A stretch of DNA of 8,085 bases. It comes from Gemmataceae bacterium. GTDB taxonomy: Bacteria > Planctomycetota > Planctomycetia > Gemmatales > Gemmataceae. Of this stretch, positions 1-5,909 are shown piece by piece. The DNA lies in NCBI GenBank assembly GCA_009691815.1, contig SIAL01000146.1:1-8085 (forward strand), in the 5' to 3' direction. The position numbers and the translations under genes were made by a program. The notes under the pieces were generated by a model. That model did not search any database, was not told the origin of the DNA, and worked only from the letters and a program-made list of their open reading frames with translations. Every line of letters starts with the position of its first letter. Within the stretch, counting starts at the first letter, position 1.

Positions 1-172
1 CCATTCTTTCGCACCGTGCCATCTCGGTCGATTTTTCCGGCAAGGCGACCATCAATCCGAACTGTCCCATCCGGATCCAACCTCCCGGCAAGGCGACCAT
101 TGACACGAATCGAGCCATCCTTGTCAATGCGCCCTTCAATCCGACCCTGAATTCGAACGGTCCCATCCGCTT
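1..172 (-). repeat. 48-bp tandem coding repeat in the secreted protein
   Basis: The 16-base string ccggcaaggcgaccat occurs at 37-52 and again at 85-100, exactly 48 bases apart, and a diverged third unit follows to about 172. Each unit encodes 16 residues of the DGTVRIxGRLxG type. The two left units are much more alike in DNA than the third, which suggests recent duplication at the left. The array may continue beyond the window edge. Confidence 0.75.
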
Positions 173-278
173 CGACGCTTCCCACCAAGCTGCCACCGGT
201 CCGCAAATCCCCCTGGGCTGCCAAAAAACTTGGCAGGGCCAATATTCCTAGGATCATTGGTAGTCGTAAATTCATCAT
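1..278 (-). CDS. Secreted protein of 16-residue DG-repeats, N-terminal part, cut by the left edge
   Basis: Seen: reading leftward from ATG at 278 the frame stays open to the window edge (92 codons). It begins MMNLRLPMILGILALPSF, a short basic start followed by a hydrophobic stretch, with a plausible signal-peptidase site after LAA (about residue 21), so export is likely. From about residue 36 the protein is a tandem repeat of 16 residues with the consensus xDGTVRIxGRLxGRID (three full units and the beginning of a fourth). A Shine-Dalgarno AAGGAAG (285-291) sits 6 bases before the ATG; a second in-frame ATG follows at once (275). The gene starts 12 bases after the stop of the 291-725 ORF on the same strand, and its ribosome site overlaps that stop. 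Inference: an exported fibrous, beta-rich repeat protein. Short DG/GR repeats of this style occur in uncharacterised bacterial surface proteins and recall bactofilin-like repeats, but no family is assigned. Total length is unknown. Confidence 0.8.
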   Translation of the reverse strand, partial: MMNLRLPMILGILALPSFLAAQGDLRTGGSLVGSVEADGTVRIQGRIEGRIDKDGSIRVNGRLAGRLDPDGTVRIDGRLAGKIDRDGTVRKN

Positions 279-290
279 GAACCACTTCCT

Positions 291-725
291 TTAAAAGCCC
301 AAGCACAGGTGAGGTTGTTTTAGCAATTTGGAAGACTGGTCATGGTGCTTAAATGGATTAACCGGATTTGAGCCTTGGCGGGGATCTGTGTCTGGGGTCC
401 TTTTTTCGTTCATCATTTCATGGAATGGGTCCTTTTTCCAAAAAGCGACGAACGACTTCCCAATTTTGTTATCCTTGCCATGCTTTTGCATTTTAGAATG
501 CTCTTGGGTCTGTTTGGAATCGTTCTGGAAAATCGCCTTTCCGCATGGCTGACACTGGTTTGCGCCGGGGGTGTTCTTTTTGGGAATCACCCAAGGAATG
601 GGCATCTGGTTTTTTCTCGGTACCGCGCCACCGGCCATCCTTGATTTGGGACGAAACTGGGTAACCAGAAAAGGGGACAAACAACCGTCCGTGAACGCGG
701 ATTCCCCTTCGTAAGAAGACTTCAT
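291..725 (-). CDS. Possible small basic protein with a C2H2-like Cys/His cluster, unknown function
   Basis: Open frame of 144 codons from ATG at 725; an alternative start is the in-frame ATG at 605 (residue 41). It is rich in Lys, Gln and Asn and has no membrane segment. Residues 58-82 hold C58-x2-C61-x14-H76-x5-H82 (CQPCGKAIF, then EHSKMQKHGK), a spacing close to a C2H2 zinc finger, followed by a basic stretch (KHGKDNKIGK). In favour of a real gene: it ends 12 bases before the secreted repeat gene on the same strand, few rare codons are used, and nothing else fills this 500-bp stretch. Against: no clear ribosome site before ATG 725, only a weak purine run before ATG 605, and I recognise no family. 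If real, a small zinc-binding nucleic-acid or scaffold protein is possible, but that is a guess. If it is not a gene, 279-779 is a plain intergenic region with no other structure I can see. Confidence 0.4.
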   Translation of the reverse strand: MKSSYEGESAFTDGCLSPFLVTQFRPKSRMAGGAVPRKNQMPIPWVIPKKNTPGANQCQPCGKAIFQNDSKQTQEHSKMQKHGKDNKIGKSFVAFWKKDPFHEMMNEKRTPDTDPRQGSNPVNPFKHHDQSSKLLKQPHLCLGF

Positions 726-746
726 CCAATAACGGAAAACTAGGCG

Positions 747-752
747 TACAAT
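747..752 (+). promoter_or_regulatory. Candidate -10 box before the receiver-like/MarR operon
   Basis: TACAAT matches the sigma70 -10 consensus at five of six positions and lies about 30 bases before the first gene of the plus-strand pair, in the divergent gap. No good -35 hexamer is found 16-18 bases upstream, so this is only a weak suggestion. Confidence 0.25.
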
Positions 753-779
753 GACCTTTGGGTGTTTCTCAAAGAATTA

Positions 780-1148
780 ATGGCATGCAATATGACAACT
801 CTTTTTGCTTGGACCGACGACCTGATTTTTTTTAGCCGCATTCATGGAGTTGCCGCCAAGCTGGGCCTTTCCGCCAAACAGGTGCGAACCGCCGAGGCCC
901 TTTTGGCTGAAACAAATGTGAGTTTGGTGCTTGTGGATTTGCAGGTCGCCGGGGAACAGTTGGAGGCTGTTGCCAAAGTGTTGCTTTCCAAGGGGGTGCG
1001 CTTGGTAGGTTACGGTAGCCATGTCGATGCCAAAAGCTTGCGGTTGGCCCGAGAATGGGGACTCGACCCGGTTCTTGCTCGCAGCCAATTTGTGGAGCGA
1101 TTGCCTGTGGACCTGTTTGATTGGCTGGGGCAAGGGTGTTGTTCATGA
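780..1148 (+). CDS. Receiver-like (response-regulator fold) protein without output domain
   Basis: A protein of 122 residues from ATG 780; the ATG at 792 (MTTLFAWTDDLIFFSRI) fits the start of the fold better, and a GTG at 762 is also in frame. None has a convincing ribosome site. The order of elements suggests a flavodoxin-like receiver fold: a first strand ending in paired acids (WTDDLIFF), a central strand with an Asp at the phosphoacceptor position (SLVLVDLQV), a fourth strand VRLVGYGSHVD and a fifth region VLARSQFVERLP. The conserved receiver Lys near the last strand seems replaced (ARSQF), so it may be a pseudo-receiver that works without phosphorylation. No DNA-binding or enzymatic domain follows. 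Its stop overlaps the start of the MarR gene (ATGA), so the two are probably co-translated and may act together. Proteins with the GxGSHVDAxxL...ARSxFVExLP pattern are, from memory, common in Planctomycetota; this is unverified. Confidence 0.75.
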   Translation: MACNMTTLFAWTDDLIFFSRIHGVAAKLGLSAKQVRTAEALLAETNVSLVLVDLQVAGEQLEAVAKVLLSKGVRLVGYGSHVDAKSLRLAREWGLDPVLARSQFVERLPVDLFDWLGQGCCS

Positions 1149-1657
1149 CCGACCCACTAAGGCAAATCGGCAAAAATAGGGGTCACTTCGACAGCCCCCA
1201 ACAAGAAGCCTACTTAAACTTGTGGCGGACCTATGACCGGTTACGGGTATTAGAGGACAAGCTTTTTCTGGAGCATGGCCTTTCGGCTCAACAGTACAAT
1301 GCCTTGCGCCTTTTGGCGGCGCGAGGCCAAGGGGGGATGGCGACCCTTGAAGTTGCCAAACGGCTGGTTTCCCGTGCTCCGGACATCACCCGCCTGATAA
1401 ATCCCTTGGTGGAAATGGGCTGGATTTCTCGAACCCGGCCCAAAGAAAATCGCCGAATGGCAATCCTTTGCATCACCGAGGCCGGAAATAGCCTTTTGGA
1501 CCGGTTGGAAAGTCCGGTAACCTTATGCGGAACCGAACAGTTGGGCCACCTCACCGAGGTGGAACTTGGTGAGCTGACCCGGCTCCTTCAGAAAGCCAGG
1601 GGCCCCCATGAGGATCCACAAAGGGCATGGGCTCCGGATGAGAACCCGGAGAAGTAG
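1145..1657 (+). CDS. MarR-family transcriptional regulator
   Basis: A protein of 170 residues beginning MTDPLRQIGK. The start is ATG 1145, sharing ATGA with the stop of the preceding gene; an AAGGGT lies a few bases upstream. A longer TTG start at 1121 is unnecessary. N-terminal helices (residues 18-45, EAYLNLWRTYDRLRVLEDKL) would form the dimer interface. A winged helix-turn-helix follows: GLSAQQYNALRLLAA (45-59), recognition helix around APDITRLINPLVEMGW (78-93), and the wing with RTRPKENRRMAILCIT (96-111), the usual MarR pattern of basic residues before the last strand and TEAG turn. The C-terminal helices (about 130-152) complete the dimer domain, and the last 18 residues are a charged, Pro-rich tail. 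MarR proteins usually repress neighbouring or own genes and are released by small ligands or oxidation; the targets are unknown. Candidates are its own operon and the acyltransferase pair downstream. Confidence 0.9.
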   Translation: MTDPLRQIGKNRGHFDSPQQEAYLNLWRTYDRLRVLEDKLFLEHGLSAQQYNALRLLAARGQGGMATLEVAKRLVSRAPDITRLINPLVEMGWISRTRPKENRRMAILCITEAGNSLLDRLESPVTLCGTEQLGHLTEVELGELTRLLQKARGPHEDPQRAWAPDENPEK

Positions 1658-1714
1658 CCTATTGTTTTTGCTAACAAAAAATATCCAACAATCCGCATTT
1701 GCCCCAAAATGCTC

Positions 1715-1744
1715 TTGCAATCGGGAAATACCAAAGGGGATAAT
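1715..1744 (+). promoter_or_regulatory. Candidate sigma70 promoter before the acyltransferase gene
   Basis: TTGCAA (1715-1720), an 18-base spacer, then GATAAT (1739-1744), in the 120-bp gap after the MarR gene. Transcription would start near 1751, leaving a leader of about 27 bases that contains the AGGGAGG ribosome site (1766-1772). The location is right and both boxes are near consensus, but such matches arise by chance. Confidence 0.4.
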
Positions 1745-1777
1745 TAGATTTGGCGAAAATCCGGCAGGGAGGTTGGA

Positions 1778-2653
1778 ATGGTCTGGTCACAAACCAAACC
1801 AAACGAAGAGGGCATCACGAGGCGATTAACCGCCCCTAGGCGCCTGATTGTGGATCTGCTTCATTTTGCCAAGCGAGTACCCTCCATACCTGTGGAGCGG
1901 ACCATGCACCTTGGTCCGTTGTTTGTAGAACGCCAAGGACTGGCCAACCGACCCGGGTGGAATACGGTGTTTTTAAAGGCATTCGCCTTGGCCGCCGTGG
2001 AGTTCCCCGAACTTCGAACGAGCTACTTACCCTGTCCCTATAATCGTTTATTTGAACACCCTTGTAGCGTGGCGTCCCTTGCCATCGAACGGATGGTGGA
2101 GGGGGACCCGGCCATTTTGTTTATGAAAATCTGGTGCCCCGAGGGGATGGCTCTGTGGCAGATAGAGGAGAAGGTTCTCGAGGCGAAGACCCGCCCTATC
2201 GAAGCGTTTTCCCATTTTCGTTTGGCTCTTGGCATAAGTCGGTTTCCGCAGGTGATTCGACGACTCGTCTGGTGGTTGACTTTGGAATGGTCCGGAAAAT
2301 GGCGCGCTCGAAAATTTGGCACCTTCGGCCTTAGCTCCTTTGGCGCCTTGGGGGCCGAATCGCTCCATCCCATCTCCCCCCTTACGGCAACCCTAACTTT
2401 TGGACCAATTAGCCCCGAGGGTACCGTTCGAGTGCGGATTGTTTTCGATCACCGAGTTTGTGATGGAGCCCAAATCGCAAGGGCGTTGGCAAGAATTGAA
2501 GAACATCTTTTAACAACGATCCGTAAAGAAATAGCGGAGTTAGACTTTGGTGGGATGACCCAATTGGCTGGGAAGGATGTTCCTCCCAATACAGGCAAAT
2601 CAACCCAAGTAGGATTTTACCATGAGCAAGCTAGACGAAAATTTATGGCATAG
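1778..2653 (+). CDS. Stand-alone 2-oxoacid dehydrogenase E2-like (CAT-fold) acyltransferase
   Basis: A protein of 291 residues; ATG 1778 is fixed by a strong AGGGAGG 5 bases upstream. The C-terminal half carries the signature of the E2 catalytic domain: GTFGLSSFGALG (181-192), then HPISPLTATLTFG (197-209) and FDHRVCDG (223-230). H225 and D229 match the HxxxD catalytic motif shared by dihydrolipoyl acyltransferases and chloramphenicol acetyltransferase. There is no lipoyl domain and no E1/E3-binding domain, so this is not a normal E2 subunit; at 291 residues it is little more than one catalytic domain. The middle (residues 85-180) diverges and holds aromatic and basic segments (RRLVWWLTLEWSGKW) that could touch a membrane or an apolar substrate. 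Inference: an acyl-CoA-dependent acyltransferase on an unknown small molecule or lipid. It overlaps the methyltransferase gene by 32 bases, so both probably act in one pathway. A catalytically changed relative with another role remains possible. Confidence 0.8.
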   Translation: MVWSQTKPNEEGITRRLTAPRRLIVDLLHFAKRVPSIPVERTMHLGPLFVERQGLANRPGWNTVFLKAFALAAVEFPELRTSYLPCPYNRLFEHPCSVASLAIERMVEGDPAILFMKIWCPEGMALWQIEEKVLEAKTRPIEAFSHFRLALGISRFPQVIRRLVWWLTLEWSGKWRARKFGTFGLSSFGALGAESLHPISPLTATLTFGPISPEGTVRVRIVFDHRVCDGAQIARALARIEEHLLTTIRKEIAELDFGGMTQLAGKDVPPNTGKSTQVGFYHEQARRKFMA

Positions 2654-3416
2654 AGACGAAAGCGCCCGGGCCTTTTGGGACCAATATCAGGCCCGGCCCT
2701 ATCAGGAGCTTTTGGAAGACACCATTTGTTGGGCCCATCCCGAGGCCGGTGAAAATTGGCTTGACATCGGCTGTGGTGGGGGCCAGCTCACCGGTGGATT
2801 GTACCGGGCAAGCGGGGGTACGGTGGGATCGATCGTGGCCATGGACTGTGCCGCGGCCAATGTCGAAGCCCTTGACAAACTCCGTGACAAACTCGGAATT
2901 GGGGATCAGCCCGAACGGATCACCTTCCAACAGGGTGACTTGAGCTTTGGTTTGCCCCAGTTTGAGGACAAATCCTTTGATGGGGTTATCGCGGGGTTAT
3001 CGCTTTCTTATGCCGAGTCACAGGACCCTTTGACCGGTGAATACACGGATACGGCATTCAAAGAAGTTTTCCGGGAAATCATCCGGGTATTGCGACCGGG
3101 GGGAAGGCTCGTCTTTTCCATCAATGTTCCCGAACCCAATTTTTGGGCCATTTTTTGGAAATCCATCTGGCCGCTAAAGCGATGGCGCCGACCCGGCCGA
3201 TTGTTGGCCAACATTTGGGAAATGCAAAAGGTAGGAACTTGGCTAAAAGTAGAAGCCCTCAAAGGGCGCTTTCATTATTTGCAAATTGAGGCGCTACGGG
3301 GAGTGCTTTTGGAGGCCGGCTTCCCCGCGGTGGAATGGCGCGAAACTTATGCCAATCAAGCCTTTGTTATCCGGGTCGAAAAACCCATCGAGGTCAAAAG
3401 AGCCGTGGCCGCTTGA
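2622..3416 (+). CDS. Class I SAM-dependent methyltransferase
   Basis: A protein of 264 residues from ATG 2622, with TAGGA 7 bases upstream; the start lies inside the end of the acyltransferase gene, which suggests translational coupling. The Rossmann-type methyltransferase motifs are in order: motif I LDIGCGGGQ (47-55) for SAM binding, the acidic end of the second strand VAMD (72-75), motif QGDLSF (104-109) placing the Asp near the adenine, the fourth-strand stretch FDGVIAGLSLSY (119-130), and VLRPGGRLVFS (156-166) after helix D. Residues 170-215 form a Trp- and Arg-rich insertion (FWAIFWKSIWPLKRWRR) that probably shapes the acceptor site or contacts a membrane. The substrate cannot be read from the sequence; the general plan resembles UbiE/Methyltransf_11-type enzymes that act on small molecules or lipids. 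It ends 14 bases from the end of the convergent gene on the other strand. Confidence 0.88.
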   Translation: MSKLDENLWHRDESARAFWDQYQARPYQELLEDTICWAHPEAGENWLDIGCGGGQLTGGLYRASGGTVGSIVAMDCAAANVEALDKLRDKLGIGDQPERITFQQGDLSFGLPQFEDKSFDGVIAGLSLSYAESQDPLTGEYTDTAFKEVFREIIRVLRPGGRLVFSINVPEPNFWAIFWKSIWPLKRWRRPGRLLANIWEMQKVGTWLKVEALKGRFHYLQIEALRGVLLEAGFPAVEWRETYANQAFVIRVEKPIEVKRAVAA

Positions 3417-3430
3417 AGGGACGGGCTGGT

Positions 3431-4987
3431 TTAAGCCCTTTGCAACATCATGATTTCGGTTGTGCCGATGGCATCTTGCCATTTGGTGGTTTGGCCATCC
3501 ACCGTTAGATTTCTAAGAGTTGTGGCTTTTTCGGTTTGAAACGCAAGGCCCATGTGAACCTTTTCTGTGGCGGTGAATTCCACGGTTCCCGCGACAATAA
3601 CCCAATTCGTTGACTTCCCTTTGGGGCCCGGAATCGTTACCAAGTTTTGACAAAGATTAGCGAATGCCTTGGAACCTCCGTAGGCGGGTTCCCAAATACG
3701 AACCAAAGGCTGGTCTTGAAGCAAGGTTTTGGACATCCCCTCTTGAATGAAGTCTAAAATGCCATCGATACTCCTATCGGTAATAGGCTGGGTTTCTTTG
3801 GTTCCAGACGAAAGGACCACGGCGCGAAGGCGAGCGGGCATCCCCTTGACTGTGAGTTGGACACCTTCCACCGGGTGAACAACATCGCCCAGTTCCCCCA
3901 TATGCCAAGCAAGGTCCATATTCCAAGTATCACTGGCCTTTCGCCTCTTTTTCTTGGTAACTTTTCGAAATCGCATAACGGTTCGTTTTAACCAAAGGAA
4001 ACAAATGGTAACCGTCGAACCAATGATGACCAACCAGCCCCCCTGATTGTCGAGAAAATTATTGATAAAAGGAGGAAAATGCTTGGTCACCGGATGGGAA
4101 TGGTTTCGAATGGTGTCGATCAAAGGATCTGCCTCATGCCGCATCCTGTCGAGGAATTCCACCATCGAATGTCCCCAGCTTCTAAGGGATTCTTTGGGAT
4201 CGTCAGACAGAAAAGTGGAAATTGGATTGGCCTTGTGTTCGGCGGCGGGATCCTTCGGCGTGGACATTGGTTCGTGGGATTGAGTCCCCGGCGCCGACAT
4301 TGGTTCGTGGGATTGAGTCCCCGGGGCCGACATTGGTTCGTGGGAATCAGGACCCGCCACGGCCGTGGTTGCCCTATGTGCTGTTTTAAGGGTGTGAAAT
4401 TTCCCCCCATCCCGTGGTGGGGCAAGCCTTGGATCGGCATTTGCCTTGGCGTCTGAGGCCGGGGTATGTTGACTGTTCAGGTACTCTTTCACATCAGGAG
4501 GAAGGCCTACAGTTCGGTCGAAAGTCCCAAGGGCAAAATAACCCACATTTCCAAGAAGCGCCAAGGCCACGCCGTTGAAAATCCACTGAACAAAAACAAT
4601 CATGATTCCTTTACGGAAGGTGCATTGGATCCAGGCCACCATCATAATGCCCGCCACGCAGAGCGAAATCACCACAGGGACCCACTTGAGCAGGGGAAGG
4701 GTACCCAAGGCTTGCCACTGAATGCCCAGAGGCAATCGAATCCAGTTGATGAATGAGAATCCAGGAGCCAGTTTTAGCGATTCGTGCATGGCCCTTGCGG
4801 CACCATAGCCAATGACCTCAAAGCAGAGGACCACGGGAACCGTAATCAGGATGATCATTAAAAAAGCGCGTTTGTAGGAGGGCTGCTCCTCGCCAAAGAT
4901 TCCACAAGAAGTTCGAAGGATAAGCGTGGCCAGAAAAGTACCGAAAAGGACAACCAAGACAACAACAAAAAGGACAACCCAAGGCAT
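3431..4987 (-). CDS. Multi-pass membrane protein of unknown function with SHEPMSAPGTQ repeats
   Basis: A protein of 518 residues from ATG 4987, with GGAG 9 bases upstream. Hydrophobic segments at about 3-23, 41-63, 101-121, 129-153 and 317-334 indicate five membrane passes, the last followed at once by a very basic stretch (RFRKVTKKKRRK, 339-350), which by the positive-inside rule places the C-terminus in the cytoplasm. Between passes four and five lies a hydrophilic region of about 160 residues, Pro- and His-rich, with three units of SHEPMSAPGTQ (215-243, the last one shortened); it would then face outside. The C-terminal domain (about 355-518) is soluble, with patterned strands (VQLTVKGMPARLRAVVLS, NWVIVAGTVEF, MGLAFQTEKATTLRNLTV). 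I recall similar domains only in uncharacterised Planctomycetota proteins and assign no function. The dedA gene is 123 bp upstream on the same strand; I see no clear terminator or strong promoter in that gap, so co-transcription is possible. Confidence 0.82.
   Translation of the reverse strand: MPWVVLFVVVLVVLFGTFLATLILRTSCGIFGEEQPSYKRAFLMIILITVPVVLCFEVIGYGAARAMHESLKLAPGFSFINWIRLPLGIQWQALGTLPLLKWVPVVISLCVAGIMMVAWIQCTFRKGIMIVFVQWIFNGVALALLGNVGYFALGTFDRTVGLPPDVKEYLNSQHTPASDAKANADPRLAPPRDGGKFHTLKTAHRATTAVAGPDSHEPMSAPGTQSHEPMSAPGTQSHEPMSTPKDPAAEHKANPISTFLSDDPKESLRSWGHSMVEFLDRMRHEADPLIDTIRNHSHPVTKHFPPFINNFLDNQGGWLVIIGSTVTICFLWLKRTVMRFRKVTKKKRRKASDTWNMDLAWHMGELGDVVHPVEGVQLTVKGMPARLRAVVLSSGTKETQPITDRSIDGILDFIQEGMSKTLLQDQPLVRIWEPAYGGSKAFANLCQNLVTIPGPKGKSTNWVIVAGTVEFTATEKVHMGLAFQTEKATTLRNLTVDGQTTKWQDAIGTTEIMMLQRA
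4263..4345 (-). repeat. 33-bp tandem coding repeat, 2.5 copies
   Basis: Two units (4263-4295 and 4296-4328) differ by one base, and a third partial unit (4329-4345) matches over 17 bases. Each encodes 11 residues, SHEPMSAPGTQ in protein order, inside the hydrophilic loop of the membrane protein. Near identity in DNA points to recent slippage or duplication, and the length of 33 bases keeps the frame, so copy number may vary between strains. Confidence 0.9.
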
Positions 4988-5110
4988 GGTGTCAATCTCC
5001 GAAATAGTGTGGCTTTGGAGATTCTAGGATGACGAGGGCTTTTTTGGGGAAATTCCGAGATCTCGCCCCTAATTCTTAAGCAAAGTTGCCAATACCACCC
5101 GAACAGAGCT

Positions 5111-5770
5111 TTAGGATGGGGTGGTCGCGGCCCGCCTGTGGCTCCACCATTCATAAACCAAGGGCAAAACCGAAACAAAAACGATGGCGATGAGCATCAG
5201 CTCGAAATATTTATCGGAGAGTTGGCTGCCAAGAACATATCCCCCCCCCATACAGAGGCCGACCCATGCCACCGCCCCAACGACATTGAAGGCCAAAAAC
5301 CGGGAATAGTGCATCGAGCCAATGCCGGCCACAAACGGTGCAAAGGTGCGAATGATCGGGACGAAACGGGCCATAATGACGGTTTTTCCGCCATGTTTTT
5401 CATAAAAGGCTTGGGTACTGACCAAGTGCTTTTGATTGAGCCACCAAGAATCCTTAGCCCGAAAAACCGCCCGGCCAAACCACCGACCCAAATGATAGTT
5501 AACCCCATCCCCCAAGGTAGCGGCAAAAATAAGCAAAGGCACAAGCATCCAAATGTTTAGTGAGGTTCCCTCAAAGGCACAAATCGCTCCCAAAGCAAAT
5601 AACAACGAATCCCCTGGCAAAAAGGGCATGGCCACCAAACCGGTTTCACAAAAAATGATCAAGAATATCAGGGCCGGAAACCATGGGCCAAAGCTTTCAA
5701 GCAGTCCATTAAGGCCGTCTCGGCTGGCTAGCTGGCGGAAAAAAACCAAACCCTGATTCAATACTTCCAT
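5111..5770 (-). CDS. DedA-family integral membrane protein (SNARE-associated/VTT domain)
   Basis: A protein of 219 residues beginning MEVLNQGLVFF. ATG 5770 is preferred over TTG 5776 because GGAG lies 9 bases before the ATG but only 3 before the TTG. Family motifs are complete: E42 in FCETG, FLPGDS (50-55), GDGVNYHLGRWFG (87-99), and RFVPIIRTFAPFVAG (135-149). E42, D54, R135 and R141 keep the spacing of the acidic pair and arginine pair that are essential in E. coli DedA proteins such as YqjA (recalled as E39, D51, R130 and R136). Hydrophobic segments lie at about 30-41, 55-67, 72-86, 158-180 and 188-206, with re-entrant pieces at the two motifs. DedA proteins support membrane-lipid homeostasis, undecaprenyl-phosphate or phospholipid translocation and proton-dependent drug resistance; the exact substrate here is unknown. 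The gene lies 139 bp after the LipM-like gene, with its own candidate promoter and a hairpin-forming leader. Confidence 0.95.
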   Translation of the reverse strand: MEVLNQGLVFFRQLASRDGLNGLLESFGPWFPALIFLIIFCETGLVAMPFLPGDSLLFALGAICAFEGTSLNIWMLVPLLIFAATLGDGVNYHLGRWFGRAVFRAKDSWWLNQKHLVSTQAFYEKHGGKTVIMARFVPIIRTFAPFVAGIGSMHYSRFLAFNVVGAVAWVGLCMGGGYVLGSQLSDKYFELMLIAIVFVSVLPLVYEWWSHRRAATTPS

Positions 5771-5779
5771 TCTCAATAA

Positions 5780-5783
5780 CTCC
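5780..5783 (-). promoter_or_regulatory. Ribosome binding site deciding the dedA start
   Basis: GGAG on the minus strand, 9 bases before ATG 5770 and only 3 before the in-frame TTG 5776, so ATG is the better start. It lies 7 bases after the inverted repeat of the leader, close enough for that structure to affect ribosome access. Confidence 0.65.
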
Positions 5784-5790
5784 GCCTTGG

Positions 5791-5850
5791 CCTAGACCTT
5801 GTCAATTGGGCTAGGCTACCCCGACTCCTCCATGGGTGACAAGGCCTAGG
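5791..5850 (-). promoter_or_regulatory. Inverted repeat / alternative hairpins in the dedA leader
   Basis: The arms 5791-5804 (cctagaccttgtca) and 5837-5850 (tgacaaggcctagg) are complementary at 13 of 14 positions; in minus-strand RNA the odd position is a G-U pair, so all 14 can pair around a 32-base loop. A second, exclusive pairing exists: 5790-5795 (gcctag) with 5811-5816 (ctaggc), perfect over 6 bases. No U-tract follows, so it is not a standard intrinsic terminator. It could be an operator for a dimeric regulator or a leader switch controlling the ribosome site 7 bases further on. Function is inferred only from position and symmetry. Confidence 0.5.
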
Positions 5851-5872
5851 GAAGAAACCGGAAATCCAAGGG

Positions 5873-5901
5873 ATTATCTTTTTGAGGGAAAAGGGCACCA
5901 A
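5873..5901 (-). promoter_or_regulatory. Candidate sigma70 promoter for dedA
   Basis: On the minus strand: TTGGTG (5901-5896), a 17-base spacer, then GATAAT (5878-5873), just after the stop of the LipM-like gene. Transcription would begin near 5866 and give a leader of roughly 95 bases containing the whole inverted repeat. Spacing is optimal and both boxes are near consensus, but there is no experimental support. Confidence 0.45.
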
Positions 5902-5909
5902 GAAAACCT

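Noticed and set aside
375..644. Plus-strand open frame of 89 codons with hydrophobic runs, opposite the 291-725 ORF
   Set aside because: It has no ribosome site, and its hydrophobicity is what the complement of a Lys/Gln-rich frame gives; it is not co-directional with any neighbour at useful spacing.
1666..1685. TTTTTG/CAAAAA stem after the MarR gene
   Set aside because: A stem of A-T pairs closed by a single G-C pair is too weak for an intrinsic terminator; the similarity is a by-product of A/T runs.
3423..3438. Small hairpin (gggct/agccc) between the convergent ends of the methyltransferase and membrane-protein genes
   Set aside because: The stem is only 5 bp, without a proper T-tract on either strand, and it overlaps the stop of the minus-strand gene; too weak for a terminator.
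5045..5075. Palindrome cgagatctcg flanked by gggg/cccc after dedA, with a T-run on the plus side
   Set aside because: As a terminator for dedA the run is on the wrong strand (A-rich after the stem), the stem has mismatches, and no plus-strand gene precedes it.
5816..5833. Five-codon mini-ORF (ATG GAG GAG TCG GGG TAG) in the dedA leader loop on the minus strand
   Set aside because: It has no ribosome site and a composition without regulatory codon runs; probably chance.
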